DNA of 64,000 bases from assembly GCA_000827325.1 (NCBI GenBank), contig KN832873.1, positions 1,440,245 through 1,504,244 on the forward strand, in the 5' to 3' direction. Under the pieces are notes generated by a model. It had not been told where the DNA came from. It ran no database searches and saw nothing but the letters and a program-made list of their open reading frames with translations. Source of the stretch: Oidiodendron maius Zn (Eukaryota; Ascomycota; Leotiomycetes; Myxotrichaceae). Positions 1-11,211 of this stretch are shown piece by piece; within the stretch, counting starts at the first letter, position 1, and every line of letters begins with the position of its first letter. The translations under genes and the position numbers were made by a program.

Positions 1-3000
1 ACATGCCTCTGAAAATGCCTTCTCGCTGATATAATGCATATGGGGTATCTAATTCGGCAATAGTGCCTTGGTCCATGACGCAGATACGGTCATAGTTAAT
101 AATGGTCTTCAGTCGATGCGCAATGCAAAGAAGTGTCTTGCCCTTAAAGCCAGTGGCAATGGTTTTCTGGATCCTCTCGTCGGTTTCCATATCGACGGAT
201 GAGGTGGCTTCGTCGCAGACAATAATCTGAGAGCCACGAACTAGAGCGCGTGCCAGAGCCATTAGCTGTCGCTGTCCAAGAGAGAAGTTAAGACCTTCAT
301 CTTCGACGATTCCATCAAGATGGATGCGGCCTGGTAACGAATCATCCAGGCTTGCGTCTTCGGAAACAAGATCAGATTGACGAAGAGCGGACCAGAGTTC
401 GAGATCTGTGTGCTCGCTGAAAGGATCTAAATTGCTTCGAATCGTGCCCTTGAAGAGAGTTGGGTCTTGTGGGATGATAGCTAATCGAGACCGGAGATCA
501 TGGAGGCCAATGGTACTAATATCTAGTCCGTCGATAGTGATCGATCCTCCTGACAATTCTACAAGTCTAAAGAGAGTCGACATGATGCTCGACTTTCCTG
601 CACCTGTACGGCCAACAATTCCAATTCGCTCTCCGCCCTTGACGTGCATTGACAAGTTATTCAGCACAAGGGGCAGGTTTGCACGGTACCGCATTTGGAC
701 ATTGTTAAAGACGATCTCGCCAGACTCTGGCCATGACTTGCGCACCTCGATCGTGTGGAGGGGTGCTTCCTCTTCGAGCTTTGTTCCATAATAGTTGAGA
801 CGTTCTGTGGCATTCATTCCATTTTCGACTTCCGCCAACTGCCTAACTGTGAACTGGATCATCTGGACAATAGACAGGATGTAGCTGAGAACTAAACCAG
901 CGATAGAGGGCGACACATTAAACCGGGAGGTAACGACAAGGATGCCTGTGACGAACACTAAAATGTTGCCAATGATATCTAATCGTGTCGATAGCCAACG
1001 TTGGTTGGCGAACGTAAGAAAGTAAGCACTATTCATCTGGTCGATGGACTCCCGCAAGTTCGAAACAAAGCGGTCTTTCAGCCCATAAGCTCGAATGCAT
1101 GCTGTGCCAGATATTCCTTCGCTGAATTTGGAAAATACAACAGACCGAAAAACAGATTCAAATCGTTTCATCTCTCGTGCTGACGCGCGATAGTACGCCG
1201 ATGCAAAGACGAAGAGGAAAAAGAGTGGCACGAGCGCAATTGTAAAATAGTGGAAGTACGCGATGATCAGGCCGAAGACGGCTAAGATCTGTGCCACCGT
1301 CAAAAAATACATCCTCATGGCATCTGTCAAGTTGTTGTCCATGACGTCTACGTCTCGAGAGAAGCGATTTGTTATCCGGCCGAGAGGCGTGGTATCGAAG
1401 AATGACATCGGCGCTCGAAGAGCTCGAGTCAGCGCTCGACTGAGCATCCTCTTGCTTGCAGTTGTGCCTAGGAGCGTCAAAGACAAGGCGAAACAGAACA
1501 TGAGAATTGCCTGGACGGCGCCAAGTCCCGCATAGACGCCAATGTAGGTACCGGTAGCGTAACCCCATTTATTAGACGTCCACCAACTCACTAGTAAATG
1601 TTAGCAGTGGATCTGAAATGCAGGATACATGAGACTTACGCCAAAGGCTAGTGGCAATGTTAGCTCCTTGTGAAGCGATGAGCAAACATATGACCAGCGG
1701 GGCAGCAAAAAGGCTGCCAGAGGCGCGCACATAATCAACATAGACGGACAGGGGCACGCTCTTCACTGCCCTTTCTTCTGCTTGCATCAGTCCTGGCCCC
1801 TTTTTCTTCTTCTTGTTCTTTGTATTGTCTTCAACCTGATCCTTCTCATCATCTTTGGATTTCGCTTGCGTGTCTTCTGTTGCCGTCGTCTCCATCAATA
1901 GCTGGAATCCTGCATGCTCCTTCATCAAATTGTCGAAAGTGTCGATAGCTTGGATCTTGCCATCCTCTAACCAGATGATTCTATCACACCGATTAAGAAC
2001 CCAGAGCTGATGAGTTGCCAAGATTCGTGCTTTGTCCTTTAGCAGACCCATAATGGCATGATCGAAAATATGGCGGCCAACATGCGCATCAACGGCGGAC
2101 AAGGGGTCATCCATCAAAACGAGATCTGCATCAAAATAAATAGCTCGGGCAATATTAATTCTCTGCTTCTGTCCGCCAGACACTGTGATGCCTCGTTCTC
2201 CGATCTCTGTTTGGTCTCCGTTTGGCAGCATTTCGAAATCGGGCCGCAAGGCACAAGCGTCAACAACCCGTCGGTACCATTCTTTATCCATCTCTTTGCC
2301 GAAGAGGATATTTTCTTGTACAGTAGCGTTTTGGATCCACGCATACTGAGGACAGAATGCCCTATTCGCTCCAATTGTGACTTTGCCTCGGGTATTGCGC
2401 ATGTCACCAGCGAGAGCAGCTAGGAGGGAGCTTTTCCCTGATCCAACGCTGCCAATGACAGCTACCAGTTCATTACGGCCAATAGAGCAATTCATATTAT
2501 GAAGCTTGAAAGGCTCTCTCACCTCAACCAGAGTGCTTGCGTTGTCAGGAGTGATCTCGCCTGATGAGGGTGCCTCTGATTTCTTAGTCTCGATAGCGGC
2601 CTTCTTGTCCCGTTTTGCCTGCTTTTCGGTCTTTTTGCCTGCCTTGGTGGCGGCATCGCCCGGCTTCTTCGCACCCGGGTTAGACTTGTCTGGAGTCGCG
2701 GTTCGCTCCCAAGTGAAATCCGCGTTCTCCATCTGAACAGCGTCTGGAGCCTTTATATCAAAGTTGGCGTTTTCGTCTTGCTCTTCACTCATGAGATATT
2801 CCTGAATACGTTGAATGGATGACCAAGCGTCGGTGACCTGACCAATAACCATAGGAAGTAAATTGAGAGGCAATCTCAGCGAGTTAAACAAAGCAAGTGA
2901 TGAGAAGATATAAGCGGGGTTTAAGTCATGGTTCGTTAGAGAGTAGGTGATGAATGCCAGCATGGAAGCGAAGATGGGTAAGGACATGGACACCGCGTTG

Positions 3001-4455
3001 ATAGCGTTTCGGATAGCTAAAAGGATTTGAATCGCGCTCACTTCGCGACCACGAATCTCCTCTAATCGATCTAAGAAAGCTGTTTCCCACCCGAAATACT
3101 TCACAAATCTCACCGCCTGAAGAATCTCTTGGGTGAGGCTCACTCGCTGATCCGTAACTTTGTTGATAGCGCGTCTCCTGACAAAAAGGGATTTGACAGC
3201 TTTCGTAAGGAGGGGCAAGCCAACTACGAGCAATGCAAATCCAGCGAGAGCGCTATATGTCAAGTTGATCAAAAGAAGGACCAGTGTAATAAGACACGTC
3301 AATGGGCCAGTCCAAACTAGGTGAAACATTCCAGATGCCTGATCTATGCGAGATGTGTCGACAGACATCAAATTGACGACCCGTCCATTGGGCCAGCCAG
3401 TTCCATCGCCCGCAATTCCAGGCGCTGAATCTGGGGTGACATTTGCTCCGCGCTTCTTCGGATTCTTCCCGGAATCCTTCTTTGTTTGGTCGACCTCGGC
3501 TTTCTCAGTCTCAGCAGTGTCCTTGATCTCTCGGCCTCCTGCTTTAGCTCTTCCTGAGATCCGCATGGATTTTTCGAAGATGATCGAGATCAAGACCGCC
3601 CGGGTCTCGCCACCTACAATAAATCCTCGATAGATAAAGTGGTTGGTGCCCAGACTTTGGCACATTTGCATGATGGTAATGCCAAAAACTAGGCCTAGCC
3701 CTTTGCCAATGGACGGCGCAGGCGTGCCTGTTTTTTGCGCAATATATGCGTCTGAGGCGAAGGAGATCAGGTAGCGGAGAGTGAAAGGAGAGATGACCTG
3801 GAAGATTTGAGAAGTCAGAGCACAGGCACCGCCCACGAAGAATTCAACGTGAAAGGTCTCCTGCAGGGCCCACAGCAACGGATAACGATCGCCTCGGTCT
3901 ACACGTTTCTTGAAGGAGGCTTTCAGTCTCTCGGCGAGCGGATGAACCGCTCGATTGGGATTGACAGTCCAGATGTCATTCTCCTCGATGGTCCGCTCGT
4001 AGCCAACCTATGGCGAGGAATCAGCACAGGTGTTTAGGAGCGCATGTAAGACATGAGATGCTTACTTTCATGATTGGAGCAATCCATTGGAAGTAGACTA
4101 AACTCAAGAATGGGGCATTGTACTCCCGAGACATGGTCCGCACCTCGGGGACTGGAGGGATCTTGCCCCATCTCAAAGGATTTGGATTTTTGTACCATGG
4201 TTTCTGCTTGGGGAGTACCTGTGGTTCAGTTCCGGTCATCGCACTGGCCGTGGTGGCATAGGTTTGGGCAGGCAGCAGCCCCGTCCGCTTTTCCTCATCT
4301 TGGGCGGACTCGGACTTAGGTGGGATGGAGTCCGACCCGTCTTTGGAGTCAGGCATGTCGAGAGAGAGCCTCTCCTCGCGGTCCTCATGGCCAGTGGCAG
4401 CAAGAGAGTCAGGGCGAGGATCCTCCTTCTCTAGATCGGGTCCGACGGGGGCCAT
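1..4455 (-). CDS. yor1: Yor1-type ABC transporter (ABCC/MRP family), 3' end cut by window
   Basis: This is a full ABC exporter of the plasma-membrane oligomycin/drug and organic-anion type. Exons read 4455-4066, 4007-1640 and 1590-<1; the introns are 4008-4065 (58 bp) and 1591-1639 (49 bp) and both joins keep frame. 1449 residues are visible, so only a short C-terminal tail should be missing compared with the roughly 1,450-1,480 residues usual for Yor1. A charged N-terminus of about 110 residues precedes the first membrane domain. NBD1 has Walker A GSVGSGKS near residue 649 and signature VSGGQ near 739. NBD2 has Walker A GRTGAGKS near 1246, signature FSLGQ and the Walker B ending CDEATSSVD. 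A lysine-rich linker follows NBD1. The motif ATSLWLSWWTSNKW across the second splice junction is typical of the Yor1 group. The substrate is inferred from family only. Confidence 0.93.
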
Positions 4456-5870
4456 GGCAGGTCAGGCAATACGGCGTCACAGACGTGAGGAGAACAGTTA
4501 AATGCAGTCCATGAAGGTTGAAGAAGGGGACTGGGAGATGGAGGAGAAGAGGAAGGAAAGGAAGCTCTTTTTGGAGCCAGAGGAATAAGACGGGTTTCTA
4601 CTACCTACCGTCCGCTTCTCGTTGCAGCGGCGGCCATGGGGGAGGCGATGGCCCAACAGCAGCCAGGCGTTTTGCCTCGTCAACCATTTCTCGCAGGTTT
4701 CGCTTGGTGGGGAGTTTGGCTGGGACTAACTCCGGGCGGGCACGACGCCGTTTGGGTCTAGCGCCAGCATTTTTATTAATCCACGGGCGACCGTTTGTGC
4801 CTGGCTTTGTTCTCTATTCTTTTTAATTCTTTCGCCTTGGCTGCACAGGGCAGCGGGTGGTGGGGTCCCCATCGCCACTGACAATCACTATTGGCTACAG
4901 CTGGTGAGTAGCCCTGCCGACCGCCAGTTTAGCGAAAACTATATACCAAGAGTGGGATAGCCTCGCAAGAATCGCTCGGGCTCGGAAATATCTAATCCCC
5001 GAGTCTCCGACGAGTCGTCATCCAAAGTTTTGCTTGCCCTTGCGTTACGGCCCGCTAGAAGTCGCTCGAATGTGCCAAAAGCGGCATTGCCATACGATGG
5101 AGTCGACGACAGGGAGTCATTAATTTTGGCACGCGTATTAAAGTCCCTTTGGGCATGCAGAAACGGGGTGTAGGCGGAATCCGGCTATTGCTAGACGCCT
5201 TGCTAAGCTGGGCAGGATGTTTGTAAGCAGGACTACCGGGTATCCAGGTAAGTGGTCGGAATTGCGCGGGTGGCTGTCTCCACGGTGCCTGCAGTCATAC
5301 GATATGTACCTACGGACTAAATATAACGCCCGTGTGCGATTGTGATAGACAGCGGAGAAGGAGTATATGAGAGGACCGTCTCGCGTCAGTGGTCATTCGA
5401 GGCAGCCTAGTCCAGCAGCCTTGTCTGGAGTATTGCTACGGATAAAGTTAATAGCAGTGCTGAGGTAGGTATTTCCTCGACTCCAACAACTTGTTTGACG
5501 AGTCTAAAGACCTTGCCACTGAGACGGAAGACTCAAATACCTTCAAGATGTCAGGGCAATGTCAAGGCCACCCTGAGATAACCTCAACTTCTACGTCCAA
5601 AAGGAAAAAAGACAGTTACCAGAGCGACAGCATTACTATCGTTATCGATGCGATGTCAGTGTGTGGCCTGAATAAAGATCTGATGTCGTCAGCCTTGGAC
5701 CTCTGCCCAGCCGCACCAACACCTTCAGTACAGTATCGATGCCTAAATATACAGGATGATAGAGACTGAACTAGTGTAGATTTACGAAAAAACCCTCATT
5801 AAGTCTCTTGTCTGTCATCTTTCCCAGCTTCTGTGTTGTTTTATGCATCGTTTCTCCTCATCTCTCCTTA
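4456..5870. other. Intergenic, upstream of the ABC transporter
   Basis: This 1.4 kb holds the promoter side of the ABC transporter. Open frames exist (for example 5491-5769 on +), but none shows a recognisable domain, splice structure or convincing codon pattern. I see no supported gene. Confidence 0.6.
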
Positions 5871-6872
5871 ATGTCGCAGACAGTAACAATGTCCGAGAGG
5901 ACAAACGGTGACCTTATTACCGCGAGCTTCAATTATTCCACGGCGAAGGAGCCACCCGCACAGGATGAGGTGACTCTCCTGACAGGGAACTCGGACAAGT
6001 TATGTCCGCAACATCCGTGGATACGAAGATAGGTTCACCATCAATTCACATGGATTCCAAATCCTCAAGAACAGCTCCAGCTTACTTTCTCCGGCTCAGC
6101 CAGATGGCGCTGTTGACTTCCACGATTCGGGCCTAGTTAAGTCTAAGTACTAGCCCAAGATCACTGCACTCCTAAAAGAGTCCTGCTATGAACATCACGG
6201 TCCGAGACGTAGTCATCCTCGACACAGGGTCTTTCGACCCAACGACCCCCGCGCCAAACATGCCACGTCTTTCGCGCCTTTTTTTGTCGTTCACGGCGAT
6301 TACACTGCCGAAGGATCGCGCACACCTACGCACTGTGGCGCCCACGTTCTTCGAAGGCCTCAGCTCAGCGTCGTACATCACGCTGGAGGAACGTGAGACC
6401 TTCTTTAAGCTGCACTCAGAAGTTGTGGCAGCGCAAGACGCCGCGATGAAGGAGACCGGAGTCGACGACGCGCACTAGGATTGCTCCAACTACGCCGGAC
6501 CCCGCTGGGGTATGTTCAGCGTGTGGCAACCACTTTCAACAGTGCGGCACCATCCGCTTGCAATAATGAATCCGAGGGACTTGGGTCCTTTTGTCGAGCT
6601 TCATCGTGTGTATCACAGCAGGCCGGGATTTTGCGGAAGAGTACCAGACGACGAATTTGTTCGCCCGTGGCCCGAAAGGAAAGCAGCATCGCTGGTATTA
6701 TTTACCGGAACAGAAGGTCGATGAGGTGTATGCGATTAAGCTCTTTGATAGCGACTCGCAGAAGAAAAATGGGCTTGTATTTGGCGCGCCTCACAGTGCC
6801 TTTGACATCGAGGGTACGAATCACCTGCCCGCAAGGAGGAGCATAGAGTGTAGAGTGATTGTCATCTGGTAG
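5871..6872 (+). pseudogene. Decayed AsaB/CmcJ/NvfI-family (hydroxylase/desaturase-like) gene
   Basis: Three frames must be followed to read this family from end to end. The N-terminal part (from 5871) contains SASFNYSTAKEPP-like sequence. A frame change near 6000 leads into YVRNIRGYEDRFTINSHGFQ (6001-6060), a family hallmark of the form V.vRG.ED.F.l..HGFQ. A stop at about 6151 falls where relatives have YYPEI or YWPEI. Further shifts follow before the C-terminal block HRWYYLPEQKVDEVYAIKLF (about 6690-6750) and the ending PARRSIECRVIVIW. Intact members are roughly 280-320 residues and are often found near secondary-metabolite genes. No intron explains the breaks, so I call it a pseudogene. A sequencing error could account for one break but not for all of them. 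Confidence 0.8.
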
Positions 6873-7834
6873 GCGTATTGTAGTTTCTAAATACAATTCT
6901 AGTATTTAATAATAGTTTTCAAGATATGACCAATGAGAAGCACCATCTGATTCTGTCAAGCAAACTCATTTGAAATATACGGTCGTTGAAGGATATTGCG
7001 AGAAAACTGCAACATGAAAGCAAAATTTTGGCATAAGAGTTGATGGCATGGCGTCATAACTTCTATCGTTCAAATTAATACTACCGAGATAGTGCTTGGC
7101 ACAAACTGGAGCAGATATCATATGTCGTCGTTGGCATACCGTGGTGAGACTGCTACGCTCGCTTAAAATAGGGGGTCTGTTTCGCCGAGTCATCTGGCGA
7201 GAGAGTGAAGCGCGACGGACGATACAGAACGCAAGATTCGCTTGTGCTAAGAAAGTAGCTCGCCAAGATATCGCTACTTCTAAAAATAATGAAACAGTAT
7301 CTCTTTTTTTTTTGTTTAACAAACCTTTTTAAATTTTTTTTTAACAAAAACTCCGGGATTAGACTCAGCAAGCTGAGTCTAATCCCTTAGAAAATCCCCT
7401 CGGGGTAGGATTTTTAAAGCAAGTCGAGGAATTTACTGCACCCAGGGGGCGCCCTTACTACCTCTCCACCACTGGAGCGCACGCTTCGCTCATTGCCTTT
7501 GTTAGCCCAGCCGGTCTGGGGGTTGATGTTTGTTTTTGTTGTTTGTTGATCATTTCTCCTTATTGTCGATAATAAGGCTATATTGCGGTTCTCTGGAATA
7601 ACGTTCCTCCGCAGCGAAGTGACTTGTAAACGGCTCGTTCTCCAAGACATGAAGGTACGTACTGTAGAGCGTAAATAACATGTTAAAGCGGTGTATATTG
7701 GAAGTTTAAATTCTACATTTTCATATTATACAGTACCCACAATATCTTTATGCTCTTGGTATCTCTTTGAACTCCAATCTGCGGACATGGACATGTCATG
7801 CACAAATCTTCCCTCCATAACACAGTTGCCTATC
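6873..7834. other. Intergenic with hairpin-rich repeat-like patch
   Basis: Between the AsaB-like relic and COQ10 I see no gene. The middle (about 7290-7420) has long T and A runs and two adjacent hairpins, annotated separately. The minus-strand frame 7414-7650 has no recognisable domain and may belong to the same repeat-like unit. Confidence 0.6.
7355..7386. repeat. Perfect 15-bp inverted repeat with 2-bp loop
   Basis: The left arm gggattagactcagc (7355-7369) and right arm gctgagtctaatccc (7372-7386) are exact reverse complements separated by aa. A second imperfect hairpin follows directly, with arms aaaatcccc (7391-7399) and gggg-ta-ggatttt (7402-7414). On the minus strand the hairpins run into an A-rich tail at 7320-7350. 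The arrangement could be the 3' end of a short non-LTR element or a small non-autonomous transposon, but I cannot name a family. Confidence 0.7.
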
Positions 7835-8503
7835 CTATGCTCCCAGACCATCTAACAGTTGCTTCGCTCTATTCTCAAATGCCTCAATCATAACTCCAGC
7901 CAGCTTCGGCGCCACTGCCTTACTTAACGCCGCATACACTGGATTCGAGAATTGAAAGTCAATAGTCAAGCTCACCTCCGTCTCGTCCGTCGCAGGGAGC
8001 GGTGTGCTATCCGTTAGCGGCTTATAAGGGAACGGCGTCACGGTCCAGCGCGTGCGTAAGGACGTGAAAATAGCGTTTGCTTTTGCCGGCGCTGTGGCAG
8101 TCGAAGCATAATGCGCAAGGTCTGACTTCTTTAGGTTGGTAACAGCCTGTCCACTTAGAGCCTCGACGACGGATCCCGGGACGCAGAATAGCCTGCTTGT
8201 GAACTGTTCTTCGAAACCACCCCAGCCGACTCTCAGGTCTGCTTGGGAGGGCCAGCGTCGGCCATCCGCATCTGTGGCGGACCAGGAAGTGACTTTGGAG
8301 TCGACACAGTACGGGATGAAAGTTTTGTAGCTGTCGACGTCGGAAATTATGGCGTAGAGGCTGCTAGATTTGTAAGGGAGGATGCGAGATGCAGTAAGGG
8401 ATTGATATTCAGCCCCTGGGAGAGTGATGAAGCTTCGTCGTGGGATTTTGAATGGGTGGATTGTGAAAGGTCTGCATAGTCGAGGCAGGGATTTGGTAAC
8501 CAT
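7835..8503 (-). CDS. coq10: Coenzyme Q-binding protein COQ10 (START domain), mitochondrial
   Basis: This is a single exon of 222 residues. COQ10 is a START/polyketide-cyclase-fold lipid carrier at the matrix side of the mitochondrial inner membrane that binds ubiquinone and is needed for efficient CoQ use in respiration. The N-terminus (MVTKSLPRLCRPFTIHPFKIPRR) is basic and free of acidic residues, as in a presequence. The domain starts near residue 30 and shows the family motifs YAIISDVDSYKTFIPYC, RWTVTPFPY and LTIDFQFSNPVYAALS. It ends in the usual amphipathic helix containing MIEAFENRAKQL. An insert around residues 125-145 (Ala/Thr/Lys-rich) is typical of filamentous ascomycete versions. 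It is divergent from the tRNA methyltransferase gene, 338 bp apart, so the two probably share a promoter region. Confidence 0.93.
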   Translation of the reverse strand: MVTKSLPRLCRPFTIHPFKIPRRSFITLPGAEYQSLTASRILPYKSSSLYAIISDVDSYKTFIPYCVDSKVTSWSATDADGRRWPSQADLRVGWGGFEEQFTSRLFCVPGSVVEALSGQAVTNLKKSDLAHYASTATAPAKANAIFTSLRTRWTVTPFPYKPLTDSTPLPATDETEVSLTIDFQFSNPVYAALSKAVAPKLAGVMIEAFENRAKQLLDGLGA

Positions 8504-8841
8504 GGCTGGCGGTTTATGGAGTAGACGCCCCCCAATTGAGGTTGATTGAAGCGAAGTATTATAATAATTGGAGTTTCATGACAATTGGACAATGCAACTC
8601 TTGGGAGAATTTGTTCAATGTATTGAGCGATAAGATCCAAATGTCGTTCAATATGATCGGCGGTGCTTCCTGGCAGTAAAATGCTTAGTCACGAGCGGTG
8701 AGACATTTCTACTCGCACTATCATCGAAGGAAATATCTTTTCTTTGTTCTTTCTGCCTACTCCAGTCTTTCCCATTAATTGCTATGTCCACTCAAACCTG
8801 AGTCCGGGGCCTTGCAAAAATTGCCTTGAAATGGTTTCGTG
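8504..8841. promoter_or_regulatory. Shared divergent promoter region, COQ10 / tRNA m3C methyltransferase
   Basis: 338 bp separate the two start codons, which point away from each other. No specific operator stands out by eye. Bidirectional use is inferred from the layout alone. Confidence 0.5.
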
Positions 8842-10071
8842 ATGGGTTCCATCGACGGAGAGGCGCCGACAGAGGCGACTGAGTCCCAGGTCCTAGCACA
8901 TCGATCTCATGATCCAGAGAAGAACCTCAAGAGGACAGACCCATTCCAATTTGGCAATCGTGTATTGAGTGAGGAAGACGATGTCTTCGAGTTCAATGCC
9001 TGGGACCACGTAGAGACTGACGATGCTTACAAGGAGTATGCAGAGCTGCAGTACGCAAGGCAACGCGAGGCACCAGTATCGGATTTTGACAAAAGTATGC
9101 CCCTTTCTCCCAATTCTTATCTCTCCTTGACATATATATATCTCAAGCATCCTGATGATTTGAAAAACAATGCATAGTTCATCTGAGGCATTACAACCCC
9201 TGAATGAAACAAAATCACAAATGTCTTTCGCTCCTATCTGAATTTGCTTCCTTCTCTCCCTCTTAACCAAACCGTTTCTCCACTCCAAACCATCATACTG
9301 ACCATCCGAAAAGCCAGATTCAATTCCGACCCCGCGAAATGGTGGAATAACTTCTACAAGAACAACACCGCCAACTTTTTCAAGGACCGCAAGTGGCTTC
9401 AGCAAGAATTCCCCATCCTCTCTAGCATCTCTTCCGCGGACGCACCGGCCGCCACGCTCCTCGAGGTCGGTGCTGGGGCGGGGAATACCGCATTCCCCAT
9501 CCTTAAGCACAACCAGAACTCGAGGCTTAAGATCCACGCGTGTGACTTCTCCAAGAAGGCTGTCGAGGTGATCAGGGCGAACGAGGCGTACGATGATGGC
9601 GTGCAAATCCAAGCTGACGTGTGGGATGTCGCTTCGGAGAGTCTCCCTCCAGGGCTGGGGCCAGAGAGTGTCGACGTCGTGCTTATGATCTTCATCTTCT
9701 CTGCGCTGTCACCAACGCAATGGGCGCAGGCGGTGCGGAATATCCACGCCGTGCTGAAGCCAGGTGGGGAGGTTCTCTTCCGGGACTACGGGAAGGGCGA
9801 CCTGGCGCAGGTGCGGTTCAAGAAAGGCCGCTACCTAGAGGAGAATTTCTACATCCGGGGCGACGGCACGAGGGTATACTTCTTCGAACGAGATGAACTG
9901 GTGCGGATATGGACGGGCATAGAGCTCCCGTCCGAGGAGCCCAGCACGACCGGTTTTGAGATAGAAAATTTGGCCGTCGATCGTAGATTGTTGGTTAATA
10001 GAGCCAAGGAACTAAAGATGTATCGTTGTTGGATACAAGGCAAGTTTAAGAAAGTCGCTGCTCCTGGATAG
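8842..10071 (+). CDS. trm140: tRNA (cytosine-32-N3) methyltransferase, METTL2/Trm140 family
   Basis: Exons are 8842-9094 and 9314-10071, joined over a 219-bp intron that splits a codon, giving 336 residues. The start is the ATG at 8842; the GTG just before it is not needed. The enzyme makes 3-methylcytidine at position 32 of the anticodon loop of certain tRNAs using S-adenosylmethionine. The hallmark DPAKWWNNFYKNN is followed by FFKDRKWLQQEF. The SAM-binding loop LLEVGAGAGNT lies at about residues 133-143, and DVVLMIFIFSAL and VLKPGGEVLFRDYG follow. The C-terminal YRCWIQGKFKK is typical of the family. No N-terminal actin-binding extension like that of yeast Abp140 is present, so this is the ordinary short form. 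Confidence 0.93.
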
Positions 10072-11211
10072 AATAATAGATTTATCAAATGCATTTACCC
10101 CTTCTCACGTGATTATATTTGTAGCGATATTTTCAACCTGAGAGCTGTTGTTGATTTCCTTTGCCTCCATAATTCGCTCTATTGCAACCCTCTTGACGCC
10201 TTATGCTTACCATCCAATCTCACAAGTACAGTTCAAACATGCAGAGTCAATTAAATAGGCAACGATCAATATTGCTATAAACGATCTATGTAAGACCATG
10301 CCGATATTTGATTAAAAGCATCCCCCAAAAACCAAGCACCAACCCAACCCCTATCACTCCTCAAAATATAAACAAGAATATACGCCGGTCTCCAGATGCC
10401 GATGCTCGACGGCCTTTGGCCACCTCAGCCAAGCCCACCTTTCCCCATATGCTTTGCTCGCGGAAACCCCGGCACCAGCCATGCACGATATTTGTTGTTT
10501 TCGCCTTGCTGCTCCATTGCCTTGTTCGTGATGACCATTACCGACGTTAAAACACAAGGTGAAATAAGGAAAAGAAAAAGAAAATAAACTCAGCAAATGC
10601 AAGCAATGAGCAAATTGCAGGTCTTTATCCCAAACATAGGAGAGAGGTATTTCCGCGCAAAAGTAAACCAACAATCAAACAAGCAGTCGCTAAAATTCAA
10701 AATCGAACTGTATCCAAAGAGTTAAAGACGGCCACAGTCGATAGGCATTCGACGATGGCTAGAGAAAGTGAAAAGAATATCCCCAACACATTGAGGTGAG
10801 ATAGACAAAACCCGCCCTTCTGAACGGGAAAAAGACATATCTCCCTGAACAACGGTGGCCGGCGCATCATGCATCAACAACTTCCTGCCAAATGCTGCAG
10901 TCCCATCTACGTTAACATCCTGTAAGACAGAGAAGAAATCTACCCCTAAGGAGAAGCCATAATTCAAGAAAATAAACAAGGCTGGAGAAAGCAATTATCA
11001 GACAATTCCGCCCATACAGTTGACAGCCCTTAGGAACACAGGGTTAAATGCGATGAATCTAGGTATTCGGATCCAAGAGATGGTAATCGGTATCGCCAAG
11101 TCGAATTCGTTTCTCGTGCAGTCTTGAGAGTGGCGTTCGTTTTCTGGTTGATTTAGTTCCGTATTGTTGAGATCGAGGTAGGTGGGATGAAGCCAAGCGG
11201 AGACAGGGCAT
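10072..11211. other. Intergenic between convergent genes
   Basis: 1.1 kb lies between the 3' ends of the methyltransferase gene and the ubiquitin-like-domain gene. It should contain both 3' UTRs. The open frames here are short, low in complexity and unsupported. Confidence 0.6.

Noticed and set aside
1158-1568. Minus-strand frame of 136 codons inside the ABC transporter region
   Set aside because: It is a different frame from the true third exon, which is open through to the window edge and carries NBD2.
7414-7650. Region considered as a tRNA-derived SINE
   Set aside because: An A-box-like word is present but no B box or proven tail and target duplication; kept only as an unexplained repeat-like patch.
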